This document shows positions 59,316 through 64,000 of a stretch of DNA of 64,000 nt, piece by piece. The stretch comes from Actinomycetospora termitidis (GTDB lineage: Bacteria; Actinomycetota; Actinomycetes; Mycobacteriales; Pseudonocardiaceae): contig NZ_JASVWF010000008.1 of NCBI RefSeq assembly GCF_030286555.1, positions 124,001 to 188,000 of the forward strand, read 5' to 3'. The position numbers and the translations under genes are program-made. A model generated the notes under the pieces. The model searched no databases. It saw only the letters and a list, made by a program, of their open reading frames with translations, and was not told where the DNA came from. Numbering within the stretch: position 1 is the stretch's first letter; the number at the start of each line of letters is the position of its first letter.

Positions 59316-60689
59316 ATGAAGGACGCGATCATCGTCGGCGGCGGCCTCGCCGGTCTCTCGGCGGCCTGGCGTCTCCGCCACCACGACGTCGCAGTGCTCG
59401 AGGCCGCCGACCGGGTCGGCGGCCGGGTGCGCTCCGAGCGGCGCGGCGCCCACTGGCTGAACTGGGGCGGACACGTCTATGCCGGCGGGGACTCGGCGAC
59501 CGCGTGGCTGCTCGACGACACCGGCGTGGACTCCGCCGAGGTCCCCGGCTCGCTGGCCGGGCTGTCGATGAACGGCACGCTGCTGACGAGCGGGCGCGTC
59601 GAGACCTTCCCCTTCCGCGTACCGATATCCTGGCGCGACCGCGCGCAAATGCTGCGGGCCGGCATCAAGGTCCGGCTCGCGGTGGCCCGCTACGCCCAGG
59701 TGGTGGCCCGGCGCGCAGGCGAGAGCGACGCACAGCGCCAGCAGCGGGTGTACGACTTCATGAACGACCGCTCCTTCGCGGACTTCGTCGGCGACCTGCC
59801 GCCGGACGCGGAGGCGCTGTTCGCCCCCACCGTGACCCGCTCGTCGGCGAACCTCGACCAGATCTCGGCAGGGGCGGGCATCGGCTACTTCAGCCTCGTC
59901 TGGAACATCGGCGCTGGACTGAACCGAAACGTCGTCGGCGGGCCCTCGACGCTGACGGAGTCGATCGCGGCGGCGCTGGGACCGCGCGTCGAACTGGGTG
60001 CGACGGTGCACGAGGTCGTGCAGCGACCGTCGTCGGTGGTCGTCCGCTACCGGCGGGGCGAGGAGGACCTCGAGGTCGAGGCCCGGTCGGTCGTGCTCGC
60101 GACCCAGGCCCACGTCACCCACCGGATCGCGCCCGACCTCGACCCGGACGTCCGCGACGCGCTCGCCCGCATCGAGTACGGCCCCTTCGTCAGCGCCGCC
60201 TTCCTGACGGACGAGACCTCGCCGCGGGTCTGGGACGACACCTACGCGATCGCGACGCCGAAACGGTCCTTCACCGTCGTCCTCAACATGTCCAACGTCG
60301 TGCACGGGCTCGCCCCGGAGCGCGTCCCCGGCGGCAGCCTGATGACGTTCGCCCCTGCCGACCAGGCCCGGCGCCTGCTCGAGCTCGACGACGCCACGGT
60401 TCTCGAGCGGATGCAGAACGACCTGGACGACATCCTCCCCGGCTTCCACGGGACCGTCGCCGAGGCCGAGGTCCACCGGTGGCCCGCCGGGTCGCCGTAC
60501 TGCTTCCCCGGCCGGGGCGCGCTCCAGCCGACGCTGACCCGGCGCGGCAACGGCCGCGTGTTCCTCGCCGGCGACTACCTCGGGACGCTCTACACCGAGA
60601 CCGCCGCGCGCACCGGACTCACCGCCGCGCAGGACGTCCGCGCGCTGCTCACCACCACGAACCGGGCCGTCGCGCCCACCCACGCCTGA
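59316..60689 (+). CDS. FAD-dependent amine oxidase / phytoene-desaturase-like flavoprotein
   Basis: The 457-aa protein has the FAD motif AIIVGGGLAGLSAAWRL, an ADRVGGRVRSERRG loop and a C-terminal RVFLAGDYLGTLYTETAARTG flavin-binding segment. It belongs to the flavin-containing amine oxidase/protoporphyrinogen oxidase superfamily. ATG 59316 lies after the 37-bp repeats and diverges from the monooxygenase operon. Its partners are a DapA-like aldolase and an MFS transporter, suggesting a separate amine or alkenyl oxidation pathway. Confidence 0.85.
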   Translation: MKDAIIVGGGLAGLSAAWRLRHHDVAVLEAADRVGGRVRSERRGAHWLNWGGHVYAGGDSATAWLLDDTGVDSAEVPGSLAGLSMNGTLLTSGRVETFPFRVPISWRDRAQMLRAGIKVRLAVARYAQVVARRAGESDAQRQQRVYDFMNDRSFADFVGDLPPDAEALFAPTVTRSSANLDQISAGAGIGYFSLVWNIGAGLNRNVVGGPSTLTESIAAALGPRVELGATVHEVVQRPSSVVVRYRRGEEDLEVEARSVVLATQAHVTHRIAPDLDPDVRDALARIEYGPFVSAAFLTDETSPRVWDDTYAIATPKRSFTVVLNMSNVVHGLAPERVPGGSLMTFAPADQARRLLELDDATVLERMQNDLDDILPGFHGTVAEAEVHRWPAGSPYCFPGRGALQPTLTRRGNGRVFLAGDYLGTLYTETAARTGLTAAQDVRALLTTTNRAVAPTHA

Positions 60690-60700
60690 GAGGAACCGCC

Positions 60701-61594
60701 ATGACCGAGCTCCGGGGCGTCCTGACCGCCCTCGTCACCCCGTTCGCCGCCGACGGCGAGATCGACGAGCCGACCCTGCGCGCTGTCGTCGACCACAGCG
60801 TCGACGCCGGTGTCGGCGGCGTCGTCGCCTGCGGTTCCACCGGCGAATTCACCGCGCTGACCGCCGACGAACGCCGGTTCGTCGTCGAGACCGTCGTCGA
60901 CCAGGCCGCGGGTCGCGTGCCCGTCGTCGCGCAGACCGGCGCCCTGACCGCCCGCGAGGCCATCGCCCACTCCCGCCACGCCCAGGCCGTGGGCGCGGAC
61001 GTGCTCATGCTGGTCACGCCGTTCTACGAGGCGCTGACCCTGGACCAGACCCTGCGCTACCTGCGGACGGTCGCCGGCGCCGTGGAGATCCCGGTGATGC
61101 TCTACAACCTGCCGCCCGCCACCGGCGTCAACCTGGACCCCGACACGGTCGGCGCCCTCGCCCGCGAGATCGGCACCATCCGCTACGTCAAGGAAACCAG
61201 CGCGGACATGTCGCAGGCCGCCCGGCTGATCCACCACCACGGCGACGTCGTCTCCACGATCGTCGGGTGGGACGCGCTGGCCCTGTCCGCGCTGTGCGAG
61301 GGGGCCGCCGGCGTCATGTGCGGCTCGGCGAACGCGATCGCCCCCGAGCTGGTCGCGGTCGCCCGTGCCGCGGCGGCGGGCGACCTCGACCGCGCGCGCG
61401 CCGAATGGGCGCGCGTGTACCCGCTGATCGACGCCCTGCTCACGACGGACTTCATCCCGGGCGTCAAGGCCGCCACCTCGGCCCGCGGGCTCGCGGTCGG
61501 TGATCCGCGGGAGCCGCTGACGCCGCTCGACGGTGCCGCGCGGGCGCGGGTCGAGGCGCTCGTCGCGGCGCTCCCGGAGCCCGTCCCCGCCTGA
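60701..61594 (+). CDS. DapA-like (dihydrodipicolinate synthase/N-acetylneuraminate lyase family) aldolase
   Basis: The 297-aa protein has ACGSTGEFTAL, Tyr in LYNLPPATG, and the Schiff-base Lys in RYVKETSAD. The Arg that binds the substrate carboxylate in DHDPS (SRTG) is Ala (PATG), so it is not DapA. A promiscuous class-I aldolase or hydratase is more likely. It follows the flavin oxidase by 11 bp with a GAGAGGA ribosome site and is ended by a strong hairpin. Confidence 0.88.
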   Translation: MTELRGVLTALVTPFAADGEIDEPTLRAVVDHSVDAGVGGVVACGSTGEFTALTADERRFVVETVVDQAAGRVPVVAQTGALTAREAIAHSRHAQAVGADVLMLVTPFYEALTLDQTLRYLRTVAGAVEIPVMLYNLPPATGVNLDPDTVGALAREIGTIRYVKETSADMSQAARLIHHHGDVVSTIVGWDALALSALCEGAAGVMCGSANAIAPELVAVARAAAAGDLDRARAEWARVYPLIDALLTTDFIPGVKAATSARGLAVGDPREPLTPLDGAARARVEALVAALPEPVPA

Positions 61595-61617
61595 TCCCCT
61601 GCTCTTCCCGCGCCCCT

Positions 61618-61652
61618 CCGCGCCGGGTCCACGCACCGTGGGCCCGGCGCGG
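61618..61652 (+). terminator. 15-bp hairpin terminator after the DapA-like gene
   Basis: CCGCGCCGGGTCCAC (61618-61632) pairs with GTGGGCCCGGCGCGG (61638-61652) around a 5-nt loop, with one G-T pair. It lies 23 bp after the aldolase stop and separates it from the MFS gene, which probably has its own promoter. Confidence 0.75.
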
Positions 61653-61848
61653 TCGTGTCTGCACGGCCCCGCGGCCGCGGACCCGGTCGCGGGCTCCGAC
61701 GATGTGTCGGACGGCGGGCCCGGACTTTCGTGTCCGTGTCGGAGGTGACCATCACATCGGAACTGTCACCGTAGTCACGGCCGGCCGCACCGAGGCGGTC
61801 CCCGCCGATTCCGGCGGCGCCGAATCCCCGTCGCGAGGACGAATCCCC

Positions 61849-63210
61849 ATGCCCGTGAACCACCTGGAAGACGCGCCCCTGTCGCGGTTCCACAAGAAAC
61901 TCGCCCTGTTCTCCTCGGGCGGACCGTTCCTGGACGGATTCGTCCTGTCGATCATCGGGATCGCGCTGGTCCAGGCCTCACCCGCCCTCGGCCTGAGCTC
62001 ATCGGCCGAAGGCCTGGTGGGTGCCGCGGCCCTGATCGGAATCTTCCTCGGGGGCTTCCTCGGTGGATGGCTCACCGACATCTTCGGGCGACACCACCTG
62101 TTCACGATCGACCTGATCGCGATCATCGGACTGTCGGCCGCGCAATTCTTCGTCACCGAGGCGTGGCAATTGATCGTGTTGCGTCTGCTCATCGGTGTCG
62201 CGGTCGGGGCGGACTACCCGATCGCCACGTCGCTGCTCGCCGAGTTCTCGCCCCGGAAGTACCGTGGACCGCTGCTCGGCGCCTTCGTCACGATGTGGTT
62301 CGTCGGCGCGGCCGCGGCCTACCTCGTCGGCGAGGCCCTGCTCTCGGTCGACGGCGGGTGGCGCTGGATGCTCGCGAGCGCCGCCCTGCCCGGTCTGATC
62401 ATCGTGGTGTGCCGCATCGGTACCCCGGAGTCACCGCGCTGGCTGGTGCAGAAGGGCCGCCTGGACGAGGCCGCCGCCGTCATGCGGAAGGTGTTCGGGC
62501 CGCAGGCCACGCTGGACGACATCGAGCCCGATACCGAGGGCACCGTCGGGCTGGGCGCCCTGCTGCGCTCGGGCTACGGGAAGCGGATGGCCTTCATCAC
62601 GCTGTTCTGGACGGCCTCGATCGTGCCGCTGTTCGCCATCTACGCCTTCGGCCCCAAGATCCTGGGCGCGCTCAGCCTGGGCGACAGCGCGGACACCGTC
62701 GGCGCGGCCGTCATCTCCGTGATGTTCCTGGTCGGCTGCGTGCTCTCGCTGCTGCTGGTCAACCGGATCGGGCGGCGTCCCCTGATCCTGCACAGCTTCG
62801 TGTGGGCGGGGCTGGCGATGCTGGCGCTCGGTCTGTTCCCGGACGCCCCGGTCGCGGTGGTGATGGGACTGTTCGTCGCCTACGCGATCTTCATCGGCGG
62901 GTCGCAGATCCTGCAGTGGATCTACCCGAACGAACTCTTCCCGACCGAGATCCGCGGGTCCGCCGTGGGCCTGGCGTCGTCACTGTCCCGCATCGGGGCC
63001 GCCGTCGGCACCTACCTCGTCCCGCTCTCGCTCGCCGGGCTGGGGATCGGCCCGACGATGGTCATCGGGGCGGTGATCACCCTGCTCGGCTTCGTCGTCT
63101 CGTGGGCGTGGGCACCCGAGACGCGAAACCTGAGCCTGTCGCAGGCGTCGGGGCTCACCGCGGCCCCGACGACCGCCACCACCGCCGACCGCGGAGGCGT
63201 CGCGGCCTGA
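61849..63210 (+). CDS. MFS transporter (sugar-porter-like)
   Basis: The 453-aa protein has 12 helices. It shows GGWLTDIFGRHHL between helices 2 and 3, LLIGVAVGADYPIATSLLAEF, PESPRWLVQKGR after helix 6 and YPNELFPTEIRGSAVG near helix 10, which are sugar-porter signatures, though aromatic-acid carriers are similar. ATG 61849 was chosen from GCGAGGA upstream. A GGTGAC-N15-GTCACC repeat at 61744-61770 precedes it. The following PucR-type gene could regulate it. Confidence 0.88.
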   Translation: MPVNHLEDAPLSRFHKKLALFSSGGPFLDGFVLSIIGIALVQASPALGLSSSAEGLVGAAALIGIFLGGFLGGWLTDIFGRHHLFTIDLIAIIGLSAAQFFVTEAWQLIVLRLLIGVAVGADYPIATSLLAEFSPRKYRGPLLGAFVTMWFVGAAAAYLVGEALLSVDGGWRWMLASAALPGLIIVVCRIGTPESPRWLVQKGRLDEAAAVMRKVFGPQATLDDIEPDTEGTVGLGALLRSGYGKRMAFITLFWTASIVPLFAIYAFGPKILGALSLGDSADTVGAAVISVMFLVGCVLSLLLVNRIGRRPLILHSFVWAGLAMLALGLFPDAPVAVVMGLFVAYAIFIGGSQILQWIYPNELFPTEIRGSAVGLASSLSRIGAAVGTYLVPLSLAGLGIGPTMVIGAVITLLGFVVSWAWAPETRNLSLSQASGLTAAPTTATTADRGGVAA

Positions 63211-63225
63211 CCGCGTCCACCGCTC

Positions 63226-63278
63226 CCGACCGACCCCGTCCCCCGGTTACCGTGCTCCGGTCGGGCCGGGTCGGTCGG
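63226..63278. terminator. Long-loop inverted repeat between MFS and PucR genes
   Basis: CCGACCGACCC (63226-63236) and GGGTCGGTCGG (63268-63278) form 11-bp arms with a 31-bp loop, 16 bp after the MFS stop. It could terminate the MFS transcript or be an operator for the downstream regulator gene, whose start is 31 bp beyond it. Confidence 0.55.
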
Positions 63279-63308
63279 TGGACGAGCACGAGCGGGGGTG
63301 AGGGCACC

Positions 63309-64000
63309 GTGACCCACGCGGACGTCGCCTCCGTCGACGGGCTGCAGCAGGCGGTCGACGGGCTGGCCGCCCGGCTCGGACGGTCGGTGGCCGTGGACGA
63401 CAGCCAGGGCCGGCTCGTGGTCGCGAGCAGGCACTTCGGCGACGAGGACCCCCTGCGCACCTACGCGGTGATGCAGCGGGACAGCGACCCGCGCGTGATG
63501 GCGCACTTCGGCGCCCACGACATCTACCGGTGGACCGTTCCCGGCCGCATCCCCGCGAACCCCGAGCTGGGCTTCAAGGCCCGGGTCTGCTGTCCGATCC
63601 GCGCCCACGGCATCCCGTTCGGTCACCTGTTCCTCATCGACGACGGGATCGGGGCGGACGAGATCGAGCTCGCCGCCGCGGTGGCCGACGACCTCGGCCG
63701 GTTGCTGCACCGACGGCTGGTCCTGCACGACCGCGACCACGGCCGGCGCGCGGAGGTCGCCCGCGACCTCGTCGGCGACGACCCCGTGACCCGGGCCGCC
63801 GCACGCCGCCGGCTGTCCGACGAGCAGCTGGTCGAGACCTCCGATCCCGTCGTCGCACTGTCGGTCCTCCTGACGGCCGACGAAGCACCCGACACGACGC
63901 TGCGGATCGCCCTGGAGCGCCTCGAGCGCAGCCCCCGTGGCGCGCACGCACTGACGACCGTGACGGGCCGACAGGCGACGGTCCTGGTCTTCGGGGACCG
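63309..64000 (+). CDS. PucR/CdaR-family regulator, 3'-truncated
   Basis: A frame with GTG at 63309 runs off the right edge (230 complete codons). The visible part starts MTHADVASVDGLQQAVDGLA and has VAVDDSQGRLVVASRHFGDE and GIPFGHLFLIDDGI, the sensor region of PucR/CdaR regulators whose helix-turn-helix is C-terminal and outside the window. It lies downstream of the MFS/aldolase/flavin-oxidase set, so it may be the local activator. Confidence 0.75.
   Translation, partial: MTHADVASVDGLQQAVDGLAARLGRSVAVDDSQGRLVVASRHFGDEDPLRTYAVMQRDSDPRVMAHFGAHDIYRWTVPGRIPANPELGFKARVCCPIRAHGIPFGHLFLIDDGIGADEIELAAAVADDLGRLLHRRLVLHDRDHGRRAEVARDLVGDDPVTRAAARRRLSDEQLVETSDPVVALSVLLTADEAPDTTLRIALERLERSPRGAHALTTVTGRQATVLVFGD

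Noticed and set aside
60701-61594. True dihydrodipicolinate synthase
   Set aside because: The carboxylate-binding Arg is missing and no lysine-pathway genes are nearby.
1-64000. CRISPR arrays, tRNAs, rRNAs, transposases or integrases
   Set aside because: No regularly spaced direct repeats, cloverleaf sequences or recombinase motifs were seen; the repeats found are two-copy elements only.

Overview
The window is 64 kb of very G+C-rich DNA with short intergenic gaps, frequent GTG starts, many 4-bp ATGA/GTGA gene overlaps, and many TetR, LysR, LuxR and AfsR-type regulators. This points to a soil actinomycete, most plausibly Pseudonocardia or a relative (inference; no rRNA is present). I see no tRNA, rRNA, CRISPR array, integrase or transposase. 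Everything reads as chromosomal accessory catabolism, organised as small regulator-controlled islands.

Layout. 0-8 kb: the end of an AfsR-like regulator, a cis-CaaD-type tautomerase with an Asp/Glu-racemase homologue, a sterol-desaturase-type hydroxylase divergent from its TetR regulator, a CHASE3 sensor without output, and an epoxide-hydrolase-type hydrolase. 7-14 kb: a TetR-flanked operon (FAH-family enzyme, metallo-beta-lactamase fold, MetE-like zinc methyltransferase, and a plant SABATH-like carboxyl methyltransferase), then a TetR/quinone-reductase pair. 14-23 kb: GIY-YIG protein, MHS transporter, malate synthase G, luciferase-like monooxygenase, GAF-Fis regulator and amino acid permease. 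23-27 kb: a compact signalling operon (receiver-PP2C phosphatase, histidine kinase, single-domain receiver, SDR). 26-34 kb: LysR, a flavoenzyme of the sarcosine oxidase family, a Rieske oxygenase, a large LuxR regulator, hydrolase and SDR. 34-43 kb: a secreted Ala/Pro-rich protein, a MarR/DJ-1 pair, small membrane proteins, a cupin/aminotransferase pair, an EamA exporter, and two unknown coupled genes. 43-48 kb: a LuxR-type DNA-binding domain fused to a periplasmic-type ligand-binding domain, divergent from a RutA-type flavin monooxygenase coupled to an Ntn acylase.

49-59 kb holds the most striking system: a minus-strand operon for a four-component soluble diiron monooxygenase related to toluene-4-monooxygenase. 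It contains the alpha, gamma, coupling and beta subunits, a Rieske ferredoxin, an FAD ferredoxin reductase and a DUF59 protein. An aldehyde dehydrogenase, three NTF2-fold proteins and a DJ-1 superfamily enzyme surround it. All six diiron ligands sit at T4MO numbering, but the subunit order, the reductase class and part of the pocket differ. Two 37-bp repeats lie in the gap to a divergent set (flavin amine oxidase, DapA-like aldolase, sugar-porter-type MFS, partial PucR/CdaR regulator). An AraC regulator meets the operon head-on at a perfect 28-bp palindromic terminator.

Working picture: an oxygenase attacks a hydrocarbon or terpenoid-like substrate, and aldehyde and epoxide or carbonyl products are then processed by the aldehyde dehydrogenase, NTF2-fold and DJ-1 proteins. 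Neighbouring islands feed C2/C4 units into the glyoxylate route through malate synthase. The substrates are inferred; the sequence itself does not identify them.
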